Shown here one piece after another: positions 9,833-20,596 of a stretch of DNA of 22,782 nt. The DNA is from Cudoniella acicularis (Eukaryota > Ascomycota > Leotiomycetes > Helotiales > Helotiaceae): contig JAAMPI010000934.1 of the NCBI GenBank assembly GCA_013054445.1, positions 1-22,782 of the forward strand, written 5' to 3'. How positions within the stretch are numbered: the stretch's first letter is position 1; every line of letters starts with the position of its first letter. The notes beneath the pieces were generated by a model. It did not search any database. It saw only the letters and a list, made by a program, of their open reading frames with translations, and had not been told where the DNA came from. The position numbers and the translations under genes are program-made.

Positions 9833-11564
9833 TCAAGAATGACCATCTTCTGGTTTTCTTTCACTCTTAACGGCTTCCTCTGCGTCTTCAGGCGAGCCCC
9901 TCTTCATATCTTTGATGTTCTTCCACTCGATGCTGAGAGATCCGATAACAGAAAGACTTGCTACACATGTCGCAAGGACAAAAGTTCTCGTCAATGCATG
10001 GTTGTACACCACAAGAAGGGCATTCAAGTACTGTGGAGCCACGGAGGTCTGCAAATCCGTAGCACCCGTATTCAGAACCGCCTGTGCATCCAAACCAGGG
10101 ATGCGAATAAATCCAGATGCCAAGGAACTGATAAACACGTTTTGAGCAGCGGGGACAAAACCCACACCGCCGAGCCCCTGGGCAAAGAATATCGCAGCTG
10201 TACCGATCGCAACATCGGACCTTGGGAGAACAACTTGCACAGCTAAGCCCGCTACCTGTCGTGAGGAGCCTATTCCAAGACCGCAAAGCACTTGAAATCC
10301 TATCCAACTTGCATGGTTCGTTTCCAGATTAAAGGTTGTCATGAAGCCGGTAGCAACTGATGTGGCAACGGAAGCGAAGATCATGGATGGCACGTAGTAC
10401 CCAATCTTCGACGTGACGAAACCAGATAGTGTGCTCGCTACAGAGAGTGAAATGATAAATGGGATGAGTCTAATACCTGACTCTATCGCGGTTATCCCCT
10501 TGATAGCCTGGAACCAGATAGCCAGGTAAAAGAGTATGACTGTCATAGCTCCAACAGTCGTAAACGTGAAGATAGCTGCGGCCACAATACTTCGGTGCAT
10601 GGCGATCCGAAGTGGAACCAGTGCGTCCTCCTTCTCCCAGGCCTGGATTCCAAGGAAAACTATAAAACCAACGACGAAGATAATTAGAAGGGCCATGACT
10701 CGGGCACTTTTCCAAGGATGCGTGGTACCTCCCCATTGAAGTGCTAGTATGAGACAAACGATGCTCGGTAAGAAGAAAGCCGTCCCTAGTGGATCGAGTC
10801 GGAGGAGTTGCTGTTGAAGTGAAAGACCTCTCACTTTACTCTTCCCAGCATCCGGTATTTTGAGGATGAAAGAAATGATTACGATTGATGCAGCACCGAT
10901 TGGTAAGTTGATATAGAAGCACCATCTCCAGGATAACCTATCTGTAAGGACCCCACCAAGGAGAGGAGCGACGACTAAGGCTATTCCGAAGGTGGCTCCA
11001 AACAAACCCATGTAGATAGGACGTCGATTGAGCGGGACGCTGTGCAGCAGAGTCATCTGACTTCCTGAGAAGATGCCGGCGGTTCCCATGCCAGCTATGG
11101 ATCTTCCAATGATAAACGCGAGTGAGGTTGGTGCAGAACCGCATACTGCAGACTCAACTTCAAATATTCCAACGCAGCCGACGAAGACCCATTTCGTAGA
11201 GTAAAATTTATAAATTCTGCCATAGAGCAATTGGAGGGCACAATTCGTGAGCATGTAGGAACTTGCATACCAGCCGACGTCGTCCAGAACGCGAAATTCG
11301 TTGGCAATGTGGGGTATGACTGTGGCTATTATGGTTCGGTCCTAACATTTCTTAGCAAAGGATTCCCTCGAGGAGAGGGTCAACGGTTAAACTAACCAGT
11401 GCACACAAGAAAAGTGCCAGCCAGATGGAGAATATAATCAGTGCGAGAGGCATTCCTTCAGGGAATTGCGTCGGTTCTTGGTTATGTGCGGGTAGCTTTT
11501 CAGGGCTTTTCTCTCCATCATTATGCGCTGCTCCCCCGCTTGTCTGTAGCTTCTGTGGCTTCAT
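9833..11564 (-). CDS. MFS drug/toxin exporter, DHA2 (14-TMS) family, two exons
   Basis: Exons are 11564-11397 and 11341-9833 (minus), with a 55-nt intron (GTTAGT...GTTAG, branch-like GCTAAG). With this start the product is 558 residues, normal for the family. ALDRTIIATVIPHIANEF crosses the splice junction and is the family's first signature. LGGVLTDRLSWRWCFYINLP is the motif of the fifth membrane helix of 14-helix antiporters. Many hydrophobic segments follow, then a charged tail ending PEDGHS. Such proteins export secondary metabolites or xenobiotics across the plasma membrane by proton antiport. The true start may be further upstream: the frame stays open through 11634, and residues before Met at 11564 (SSGGADHDNEKKGSEE) repeat those after it (TSGGAAHNDGEKSPEK), so this part is probably coding. 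It then runs into undetermined bases. Confidence 0.88.
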
Positions 11565-11634
11565 GGTCTCTTCAGAACCCTTCTTTTCGTTGTCATGATC
11601 GGCTCCCCCACTCGACTGCGATGTCTGTGGGCCC

Positions 11635-11660
11635 NTTTNNNCNNTTTTTTTAAAAAAAAA
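11635..11660. other. Undetermined bases next to T/A homopolymers
   Basis: Ns occur at 11635, 11639-11641 and 11643-11644, followed by T and A runs. This looks like a low-quality or joined spot in the assembly. It falls where the N-terminal coding part of the transporter should continue, so the 5' end of that gene cannot be fixed. Confidence 0.85.
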
Positions 11661-12443
11661 GATCCTTTCTCTCGTGATAACAGGGGATTCAAGGTGAATC
11701 TTTTGAATTTTGAGGTGAAATTACGAAAACCTGTGAAAATCTGACTTGTATATGAAATGCACGCATTCATCATGTTAGAAGCTATTTACATAATGGGAAT
11801 GTATGTACTATATAACGTATGTTACAACGACCGCTCATTTAACTCCTAGAAATATCGGTGTAGTTGAAAGAATCGGCGGGTAAAGCTCAAGATTCTACTA
11901 CAATCGCCGGTTTAATCAGGCCTTCCAATGTTCGCAGCCGTTCGCTTCGCCCTCGACAAGATCTCCGGGCTTCACTTTCGCATATCGAGTTCTCTTAGTC
12001 ATGTCCCACTTCCGGTTTCTTGGCTATTAAGTCCATTGGGCGTTCCTTTTCCTTATTTACGGCCTTTGAAGAGAGCATTTTATTTATTTTTGAGAAGATT
12101 TTTGCGTGAAAATTCAGACATAGGTGAAAGTTGTTCTCTGTCGCTCAAATATTCATAGCTGTAATTTTTATAAACAAGGAAAAGAGTGGAATGGGATATG
12201 AAAAATGATAGCCATTTGAATATTTCGGGGAGATCTTCCATGATAGAAAATAACATCTCATTTTCATCCGTGCTCTTTTGGCATTTCTGTGGTGTATGTG
12301 ATTGCCATTTTGAGTTCCTCCGTCTTGCGCAGCCATGACCAAACGAATACTCTGCAGTAGGGACATCTGTGGGTTCCTCCAACGTCAGTATGTCTCCGAG
12401 ATACAGACTCCACTTTCCTAAATAAACAAAAATCTTGCGTAAT
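11661..12443. other. Intergenic between transporter and regulator
   Basis: No protein content is recognised. The 3' part is the downstream flank of the regulator gene, and the 5' part should hold the transporter promoter. Open frames at 11928-12158 (plus) and 12080-12544 (minus) are low-complexity or overlap the regulator end in another frame. Confidence 0.4.
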
Positions 12444-14748
12444 TCAACGACGCATGGCCATTTCTTGGTTCCGGTCCATGTCATTCTCGGTACCACTTCC
12501 CGGCAACAAAGTATTCCAATAATCCCACATGGCGAGTTCATCATTTACAGGGATAACCTGCTGATAAGAGCTTTCCATGATGTCCATTGGCGTAGGTAAT
12601 AGAGCTCCAGGTGGAGTCAAATTTGTCATTCCACCAGTGTATGTAGATGTGGAGCCCAAGTTGATAGCTTGATTGCTAGTACACGCTGGTGTGTTGCCGT
12701 TGATTAAGTTTGATGCTGCGCCTCCGTTAAAGAGCATATTATGCTGCCCCTTAATTCTCACCAACTTTTCTCTCATCATGGCAATTAGAGGTGGAGTGTT
12801 AAGCGAGAGGTCGTTTTTCAATGCTGCTTCCCGGGCCTCCCAAGCTTTTACCGACAAACTCTCAAATGATAATTTAATAACACTGTCGCCAGGCTCAAAG
12901 GGACTTGATCTTGGTCGGTCAAAGGCATTTGTTACGGTGGTCACAGCTTCCCAAGCTCGGTCTGCCAGTTTTCCGGTCGGTCTATACCTGAGATTGGAGA
13001 GGAGAATGACATATGCCAGAAACGGAGTGCTAGCAGTCAGAAACCATCTAAAGCGCACCAAAGAGGGTTCTGCAGCACATTCGGTGTAAGCCTCGATAGC
13101 TTCCAGACAGACATGCATAAGGTTTTCTTGGTTTTCCCCGCCCATTTGTGGTCCATACGCTGCTATCCTCATTTTCGAAATTGAGTATTTGACATAATAC
13201 CGAGCGAGGATATGAAGGGGGTTTTCAGGGCCGCAATAGCTGAGATACTTGGTTTGGAGGCGCTGCTCGAAATCATTAATGCTTCCTAGTTTATCTGCCA
13301 AAGGAACTGATGGATTGCTGAATTCACCCCATCTAATGTCTATTGCCCTCGTAGCCCGGATTTGACGCAAAAATTCCGCAATTTCACACCGAATGAGACA
13401 AAATGTCATGTCTGTTGCCCGTTTGTATCTTTGCGGTAATATGCCCATTTCGGAACTTAAGTCGCTCTCATTGACGTTGAGTGGAAGCTCTGTATTCCAA
13501 GCGAAGCTGAGGATAGTAGTTCCTACAGCAGACATCTCTGCAGCGCGACCATCGAGTAAAATAATTTGCCACCACAAACGCTTTTGGAGTTCTCTTTCGA
13601 ATGCCGAAAGCCCATAATCTTGAACGTTTCGATGTAGGCCATTTCTCTTTGCAATACGTTCCGCAATAGCAGTCAAACTTAAAAATGTCAGGGGATCAGT
13701 TGTCTTCATGATCGAAACCTTCCAGACGTTAAATTATGGCCATAAATAATTTATCCTCCTAGAGAATTGATCATTCAGATAGGGGGATAACACTTACCAA
13801 GTGAAGTACAAATGCTTGTAGCACCACCAAATCCGAAGTTCGAAGGAAACCAGCTTTCTGAAGAGCATATTGTGAAGCCTTCGTGTATCGACTCACGAGT
13901 GTCAGGCTGTCTGCATTCAGTGCCGCCAGACAGGCATTATCTCTCATAGACAGTAAAGCATTCGAATAAATGGAGAATAAAAGTGCGTGCACTGCTGGTG
14001 AAGCTCCTAATAAGTTAGAGGTGCTCCTCAATATTTGCTGTTGAACGGTCGGGGCGTGCAGTGTTCTCAAAATCGGCTGAACATTGTCAAGGAAAGCTTG
14101 CCACAACGTAAATATCTGGACTGGTTTTGGGTGAAGGCTAGCTAGGTCAACAGATCCAGCCAAATTGAATAGTATCGTACTGCTGTCTGTTTCACAGGCA
14201 TCGCCGTAGGTTGTAATAATTGGACTCTGTTCTGATTTTTCACCTGATTCTCCTTTAAGGATCTTTTCCATTTCTCCTAACTATGTGGATTCTCAATAAA
14301 TTTTTCAATGCTGGGAAGAGGATATATCCCTTACCTTATTCTTGACACCGGACTCATGGGTCTCATGCGTCAACTCCCGGGTTAGAAGGAGAAGGGTTTC
14401 TTCTTCTGTAGAAGTCGAATTAGCTCCTTTGCTGGGGATTGTTCCTAAACTCGAAGAGCTATGAATGTCGTTTATGCTCTCCAAATTGGCACCATAGCTT
14501 TTCAACGCATCCTCGTAACGTTTTAGCCGTGCGAGAAGCTCGGCTTCTGGAAATCTCTTTTTTCGTGGCCGGGTCGCCGCTGAAGCCGCAGGAACGCAGG
14601 GAACATGATGTTTCGCACAGTAAGTGCACGGATTTTTCTTGTCACATCGGACTTTTCGTCGGTGGCACAATGCACAAGAGTACTGCTCCAAGGATTTGGA
14701 CAGGGTTTCGGTGCTTAAAAATCCTGGTCCGGACGCGGCTTCTTTCAT
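12444..14748 (-). CDS. Zn2Cys6 fungal transcription factor, three exons
   Basis: Exons are 14748-14335, 14280-13798 and 13718-12444 (minus), with introns of 54 nt (GTAAGG...ATAG) and 79 nt (GTAAGT...GAAG). Phases are all zero, giving 723 residues. Residues 25-51 are a perfect C-x2-C-x6-C-x5-C-x2-C-x6-C cluster (CALCHRRKVRC and CTYCAKHHVPC), followed by a basic linker (RPRKKR) and a short helical, coiled-coil-like dimerisation stretch (AELLARLKRYEDAL). The middle domain has ELQKRLWWQIILLDGRAAEM, the hallmark of the fungal-specific transcription factor domain. The C-terminal 100 residues are Asn/Thr/Gly/Pro-rich, as in activation regions. The frame is open upstream to an ATG at 14958, but the residues there look non-conserved, so Met at 14748 is preferred. 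It is co-linear with the exporter and methyltransferase and is probably their pathway regulator (inference). Confidence 0.87.
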
Positions 14749-16057
14749 AGTGGGCAGATCAAAGACGGGATATACGGTCTGTCTTGGGAGAATAGAAAGC
14801 CTTTCCGGACTTTTGAAACCGGCCGATAGTGCAAGAAAATTCCTCGGGCTCACAACGTGGCCTGCCGCGTTGGTCTGATATATTTGCAACGAGCGATGAA
14901 GCAAAGGGACCTCGTAGACGAAGGAATTTAAACTGTGGTTGAATGTCTTCGTCAGCATCCAATAGCAATAGAACCCGAGCCGAGAAGTCGGCGTCGGACT
15001 ATTTCTATGCTCGGAGTTATCGGGTTAAAGTACTTTCCTCTCAAGTATACAGGGATGCGGGGATTTAAATGGACCACTATTATTTACTTGCCTCTTAATA
15101 AAAGTATAATAATTCTTTTAATTTACTGTCTTTGTATATTTATTTTCATATTTTTTTTATCTGTAAATGTATTAATTTTTTTTTTAAATCCATTTTTTAA
15201 CTAAATATATATGAGGCAGACAGTATATAGCGACCCCCCGCTCCCTTCTTTCAATCTATCTCTCTTCTGTCGTAGTTCTCAATTAGAGCACTAAATAAAC
15301 CTGCGAACGCAGTATATTTATAAAAAGTAACAAATGGCTTGTTCTACCTATTATAAAATATACATAGTGATTTTATAGTACAGCGTATAGAGTAAGGGAT
15401 AACAAAAGCCAATATTCGGGTACTGATGCGTAGCGTGTAATAATGTAGAGCGCTCCTTATACAGAGGATACACTCTATATTTTAGTGAGAGGTGCGCTAT
15501 AATTATAGCGTCCGAAGGAAAGGTTTAGTAATTAGAAGCCTATAATTTTACGATTTCTCCCTATCTAAACGCCTTTTAGTATAGTTTTATGATTTTTATT
15601 ATCTAATAACTTACTTTACTCTAAAAATAACTCTGTGTAACACTGTTCTTAGTTTTCTTTTTATAATATACTTTAATAATAAAATGTTTTAACAGACTGT
15701 GAAGTCGATGGTTAGGCGTTGATTGGGTGCAGCGCGCTAAGGGACGGGGCACCGAAAAGGGAAGAGTGAGATGGCCGGTCTACTACGCGCTATAAGCAAA
15801 TATATTATTAAGTATATTATTAAATTAAAAGCATATTAAAGTTTAATTTAAAGAACAATAGGTTTTTTAAATCTTTCTTAATAAATCTTTAAATAATATT
15901 TGTCTCGTGGTATCTACACCTTCTATCCTTTACCGTTCCTGGAGGAAGCATTAGAATAAGGGGGCATGCTAGAATCCAATAAATTACGGTCGCTGATGCT
16001 AGGGGGGAGGAGGTGGAGAAGGGAGTTTCCCGCCATTTCATTTGTAGCTTCGCCTCT
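14749..16057. other. Long AT-rich intergenic stretch
   Basis: The first 250-300 bp are the likely promoter of the regulator. From about 15090 to 15700 and from 15790 to 15900 the sequence is AT-rich with long T and A runs. A GC-richer island at about 15690-15795 breaks it up. A 16-bp palindrome lies at 15495-15510. No protein remnant could be read on either strand. It may be an old, eroded repeat, but no terminal repeats or target-site duplications were found by eye. Confidence 0.4.
15495..15510. repeat. Perfect 16-bp palindrome
   Basis: CGCTATAATTATAGCG is its own reverse complement. It lies in AT-rich DNA with no nearby gene. It may be chance, a protein-binding site or part of a worn inverted repeat. 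Confidence 0.75.
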
Positions 16058-16789
16058 TCACTTTAACACCACATCCCTCCAACTCCCTGTCTCACCACCA
16101 GATGCACCACCAGATACACCACCTGACGTACGACTGGGTGTCTGCAGCGTGCCGCTGCCCGTGCCCGCGCCATGGCTTGAATTCGTGGTATAGGCTATCA
16201 AGCGCGATGGCGTGAACACAGGTATACGAGCGAGATAAGGATCATTACCTTCACGGCCTGCCGTTCTGCGTGGCTTACTATGCTTCTAATAGGCCAATTT
16301 CATCCATAACCAGATGTCAGGATGGTTCTGCAACCACTCGCCATCTGAAATCCACCTTTTCCCCTGGTCCTCCCCATCGCGCATAAGCACGGGTCGCGAA
16401 TACCTGATCAACGATCTGCGCGGTGGTAGGATTTAGCCAATCTTTATCAGAAACATCATCGAAGATCGAGTCAAATATTTCCCGACGGCCTCTCTAGTAA
16501 AACCGTCAGTTAGTATATGATATTTTATAGAAAGGAGGTAGGTGAAGAGATCAGGCTTGCTAGGAAAAAATTCCAGTAGTTATTGCTATTCCATAGCGAT
16601 TGTCCAGTAAATCTCGCTAGTTCATCACGCACTCACTGAGCTGTACAAGTCGGCGTAAGAGTAAGATGAGAAGGCTCTGTCACTGTCTCTGCCATTGTAG
16701 GCATGGCGGTACACGGTATGGTGCGAATGTTCGTTGTCCTGATTTAGGTGAGCGGTAAGGCAATCAAGCGAGAGTGTGCGAGGCATCAT
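16058..16789 (-). pseudogene. Broken gene of unrecognised family (about 220-240 codons)
   Basis: Successive minus-strand frames join into one protein-like reading. It starts with two Met codons at 16789 (MMPRTLSLDCLTAHL...), runs to YADLYSSVSA, then meets a TGA at 16627. One extra base there restores DELARFTGQSLWNSNNYWNFF. A GC-AG intron at 16560-16494 (GCAAGC, ACTAACTGAC, CTAG) would lead in phase to REIFDSIFDDVSDKDWLNP. Another one-base shift near 16380 gives RWISDGEWLQNHPDIWLWM, which ends at TAG 16288-16286, but the frame then stays open for 75 codons to TGA 16060-16058, with a Gly/Ser/Thr-rich tail. At least three lesions make a working gene unlikely. The family is not recognised. The tail contains short SGG repeats. 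Confidence 0.55.
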
Positions 16790-17301
16790 AAGGCATTCTT
16801 GCTTTTTTAATAAGCGAGAGACTACTCTACCGTACCCTTAATTATATTATAGTAATATGTCCTTCAAAGTAATTGCTGTAAAATTATTATAACTGACTTC
16901 TTTTAATCTAAGGAGTACGATTCTTTTTGCGTTTTTGAAATTATAAATATACGTTGATTAGTTATGTTATAATTAGGACTTATACACGATTCTAAATATT
17001 TTCTAAGTAATTTTCCCAATACTGTAAAGCGGCGTTCGTGCATTTAGGTGTGTTTTGACTAATGCCTTGTTACCTGATGACCAAATAAGCGTACCCCAAA
17101 TAAGTATTATCGTATCTAGTCGCTGCCATAAACGCTGGCTCCATTCATAATATCAGTATTACGATCTTCACCCTCTGAATATATATGGTTTTGAATGACA
17201 AGTTCCTGACCCTGGCCGAACCCGAATCTGTTCAACGGCCGTTCTTACAGAAAGATCACAGCACTCAAACTAATCTCAGCGATCATACCAGCACTCCAAA
17301 T
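16790..17301. other. Intergenic, AT-rich at about 16800-17030
   Basis: The first part is AT-rich and lies upstream of the broken gene at 16058-16789. The last 150-200 bp are the 3' flank of the secreted-protein gene. No other content is seen. Confidence 0.4.
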
Positions 17302-18692
17302 CTATAGCCACGATTCTGCAGCGGAATTTGCACCACTCTTCTTCGTGCTCGTCGCAGCGGCGCCTCCGGTGGTCCCAGTCCCAGTTGCGCCTGTAGCAGC
17401 AGCAGCACCCGTAGTTACTCCCGTAGCTGTCACTGACCCCAGTCGGAATCGAGAATGGTACACCCGCTTGCCCACTCACTATACCCGCACCGGCCTTCCA
17501 AGGCGCCGTTGTAATCACATTGGTATAAACTGGGAAAAGCGACAATGTGAAACTCTTCGACCCTGAATTTGTAAATGCATTCCCTAGCGAATCAGTTAAT
17601 GGGTTCGTACCCGGGACTCCGGTTGGAAGATTTAGCAAATTGTAGGCGCAAGTACCATAAAAATCGAATCCGTAGGAATTGGCGCAGACGGCGGGATCGG
17701 TGTCGATAATTGTGCATCGGTTGGTGGTTAGGGAGCTGAGCATGAAATTAGCTTTGGATGTGAGGAAGTCCATTATGCCAAGCGAGGTTATGTTTGTGGT
17801 TGGGCAAGCGTTCAAGATGCTGGTGGAAAGATATTAGCACATTATTCGGATGAGGCAGTAGAAGATTAATTCAAGTAAATAAAGGTGAGGCAGATAGGAA
17901 AGAAATGCTACTGACTTCGAAGGTCCAGCGTCAAGTAGGCAGCAGTTACAACCAGCCGCAGCGGAGCCAGTAGACTGAGTGGCAAGTAGGACGTTAAGAC
18001 ACGCTTGGTTGCTAAGAATAGTTGTAAAATTGCTATATACATAGCCAAGGTTGCATGCTATGATCGATCAGTTGCTATAAACAAGGAGTTTTGTGGAACG
18101 CAATATCTTACAGCAAATACCTCCTGCATTACTGGCCGCGTTATCGGGCGGTGGAAATCAGGGAACAGAAGCATCCATGACAACGCCCGCGCCGTTGAAG
18201 TATTGAATTGTAGTTAATTGATATTCATAGGAACAAGCCTATCATCACGTCGTATCAGCATTCTATATCCAGTCTCTCTGGTCTTCCCCCACTTCATTGT
18301 CGTCTCCTCAACTGTGCTTTCTAACTCAAAGTGCATCATTGCACCAAGTTCTGAAGGTTTAGAAGCGGACTGAAAATGGAACATAGATCAATAAAAACAC
18401 GTACGAGGTTCCAGCATGATCGAAGCCAGCATCCAAAAGGAGCCGCATACCAAAACGCGAGAGCGCCTTGTATACAATTGAGATAGTCAGTTTGATCGAT
18501 CTGCCCACTAGTCCACTTAGAGTAGAAGTCCGTATTTTGCCCTTGATAATACGGTGCAAGCTCTGCCCAGCAACTTTGATATCCAGAGGGGTCGACGCAG
18601 CCCGTCCCTTGAGGATTATAGTTTATTGGGTCTGCCAGTGTGGACGATGCGAGGAGGATGGACAGAAGTGTAGATAAGATAAAAGATTTCAT
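17302..18692 (-). CDS. Cysteine-rich secreted protein, five exons, one in-frame stop
   Basis: Model on the minus strand: exons 18692-18405, 18238-18121, 18057-17916, 17819-17485 and 17426-17302. All introns are GT-AG (166, 63, 96 and 58 nt) and all phases fit, giving 336 codons. Residues 1-20 (MKSFILSTLLSILLASSTLA) are a clear signal peptide. Paired cysteines follow (GCVDPSGYQSCW, FGCWLRSCWN, GCNCCLLDAG, ILNACPTTNIT), then an Ala/Thr/Gly-rich tail (GAAAATGATGTGTTGG) typical of fungal wall or GPI-type surface proteins. No GPI-type hydrophobic C-terminus is visible. One problem remains: exon 2 contains an in-frame TGA at 18160-18158, between MDASVP and FPPPDNAASNAG. The last intron is the least certain; without it the 3' end reads in an implausible frame. 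The gene is therefore either recently inactivated or carries a base error. The family is not recognised by name. Confidence 0.6.
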
Positions 18693-20411
18693 CTTGAGTG
18701 CGACTAGTACAGATTCTTTTCTAGAGTCTGACAAAGGGTTTGAGATATAAGGAGGAATAACCTGATGTGGATCTTTGGGGGGGGGTATCTGGATAGATAT
18801 ATACCGCTGCCATTCTTTACTGAACACTGCTCCTCAACCTCAGTTGACCGTTTTTTCCACAACGGACACGCCGACATGTCATGCTGCTCTCGTGCGTCCA
18901 GTTGCACCTTTTTTGAACACTAGGACTGAGACTGGTGTTGATTGATCTTAAACACTGCCCAAAAGCAAAACGTAAACTTCACTTCTCAAGCGCAATCACG
19001 GCGCAAACAAAGTGAAGTAGCTCTCACTCGAGGTAAAAAGCTGCTCAAGCTTAGTGAACTTTAATGGAATATACTAACCTTCAATGAAATTCGCGATACA
19101 GAAAAAGGCAGAAGGCGTGGCAGATATGAAAAGGAAGGTTTGTTTTTCAGAGATGCTTTTGAAATAAGTTCATCCCCCAACATCTGATTCATTGATTGTA
19201 GAACGCTGGTCTCAGATCTAGGCGACGGCCTATCTCGATGGTGCAATAATTACATCCAGCTGAACGAAGAATGTCTTGAGGCTGAGCTGCGCGAAGCGGA
19301 GGCTGAAATTTGTGATCGTAGAACCTGAAGTTCGTTTCAAATTCCATGATGCTCATATTCACATGTTTATCGGGCGATGAGATGAGAGAACTAAAAGATG
19401 AGGAACACTGACAGGACCGTTAAGCATGCAAGGCATCGTGTCTCTCCCAAGAGAATGCGGAATAAAAATAAAAATTGTGGATCGTTTGAAGAAGGTTGAT
19501 ATTACGTAGCGTGCGGCCTCCGAGGAAAAGAAGAAGAGAAGAGACAAAGGGAGAAGCGAAAATATGTCGCAAAAGCGGTCTGTGCAGGCTCGCGTAGGTG
19601 CCAGCACTCTTCTCCTTTTCAGCATTCTGATATATTCACCATTGAAAGCATACTTGCGGCGAGATGTAAGTATATCTCAGAATGAGCCATTGGAAACTCC
19701 CATGCTCAAAGGTACGCCTTTACTGCGAAGCCTGTCAGGCCCTAATGCTCAAGTGTACTCCCGTTCTCAAAGGTTCAGCCTATAACCCAAAAAAAAGGAT
19801 GGGGGCAAAAGAATTACAAATATATACTGGAATGCAGGGTAGCTTAATGGATGGAAGGAGGAGTGCAAATTTTATTAGGTATACGAATATGGATTAACAA
19901 TTTACTTGATTGAGAGTATAGGCACACCCCATAATAACCCTCTCCCTTCCCCCCCCCCTTTTCCCCTTTCGGTGAAAAAAATGCCTTCATAATAGCAACT
20001 GATGGTTTCAGCTCCGGCCTAAAAATTTAATCAGAGGATGTAGGAATAGCTTATAGAAAGCATGATTAGTGAAACAGAACAAGAATAATGTCAGCAACTT
20101 GCTGCTAAGAAAAGTGTTGTATGAGAGGTTAAGTTTTCATTCGTCCTTTCTGTTCGATCATTAAAGAATTTCCTAAGTTGAATAAAAATAGGACACGGTT
20201 TATCTAATTTAAACCTCCGTAAAGCATCAAAATCCGCGTATTAAACCCTGCCCAGTCAGAGACTATTGTAGAGAGAAACGTCGTCTGAATACTTACCATA
20301 AACTTCGTACTTACAGCTTATCAAGACGCCCTCCACAAGTCATTGGTATGGACCGGATGGAATAAACTTAATAAAGCAAAACAAGCAAAGCTTATCAACA
20401 AATTAAGCAAA
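18693..20411. other. Long region without a recognised gene
   Basis: The first 250 bp are the promoter side of the secreted-protein gene. From about 19250 to 19310 a short plus-strand frame reads ECLEAELREAEAEICDRRT, but it has stops on both sides. Purine-rich sequence lies around 19500-19560, a long C run near 19945-19970 and A runs near 19790. Small imperfect copies of a CTCAAAGGT word lie at about 19705-19775. The last 50 bp before 20412 are A-rich and include CAACAAA, which resembles the leader of fungal tRNA genes. Confidence 0.4.
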
Positions 20412-20418
20412 GTCTTCG

Positions 20419-20470
20419 GTAAGTGCAACCTAACTCCTCAACTTTTCAACGTGGACTAACATTGCAACAG
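20419..20470 (+). other. tRNA intron 1 (52 nt), spliceosomal type
   Basis: Begins GTAAGTG, ends CAACAG, with GGACTAAC (branch A at 20459) 11 nt before the end. It separates tRNA position 7 from 8. All three signals match those of the protein-gene introns in this window. Confidence 0.8.
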
Positions 20471-20494
20471 TGGCTCAGTTAGTTAGAGCGTTGG

Positions 20495-20580
20495 GTAAGC
20501 CCACTACTTGTTCAATATTTAATTCTTCAACTAACAGCCATTTTGTCTCATATCCTGCATATGACATGACTGTAATACAG
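20495..20580 (+). other. tRNA intron 2 (86 nt), spliceosomal type
   Basis: Begins GTAAGC, ends ATACAG. CATGAC (A at 20569) lies 11 nt before the end; a second CTAACAG at about 20531-20537 could be an alternative branch or acceptor. It interrupts the anticodon stem between positions 30 and 31. The T brought in as position 31 leaves a T-T mismatch with 39. Confidence 0.75.
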
Positions 20581-20596
20581 TCTGGTAATCCAAAGG

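Noticed and set aside
11928..12158. 76-residue plus-strand frame
   Set aside because: Its composition is Leu/Arg/Ser-rich with no motif and no neighbouring exon; it is probably chance.
12080..12544. 154-residue minus-strand frame overlapping the end of the regulator gene
   Set aside because: It overlaps the regulator's final exon in another frame and has no domain-like content.
15200..15960. Possible DNA transposon in the AT-rich region
   Set aside because: No terminal inverted repeats, target-site duplication or transposase remnant could be found by eye; only a 16-bp palindrome is certain.
15966..16193. 75-residue plus-strand frame with PPDAPPDTPPD repeats
   Set aside because: It is the antisense of the Gly/Ser-rich tail of the broken minus-strand gene at 16058-16789.
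19359..19625. 88-residue minus-strand frame with a hydrophobic stretch
   Set aside because: The Phe/Leu/Ser-rich stretch is the complement of a purine-rich GAA/GAG tract; no family is visible.
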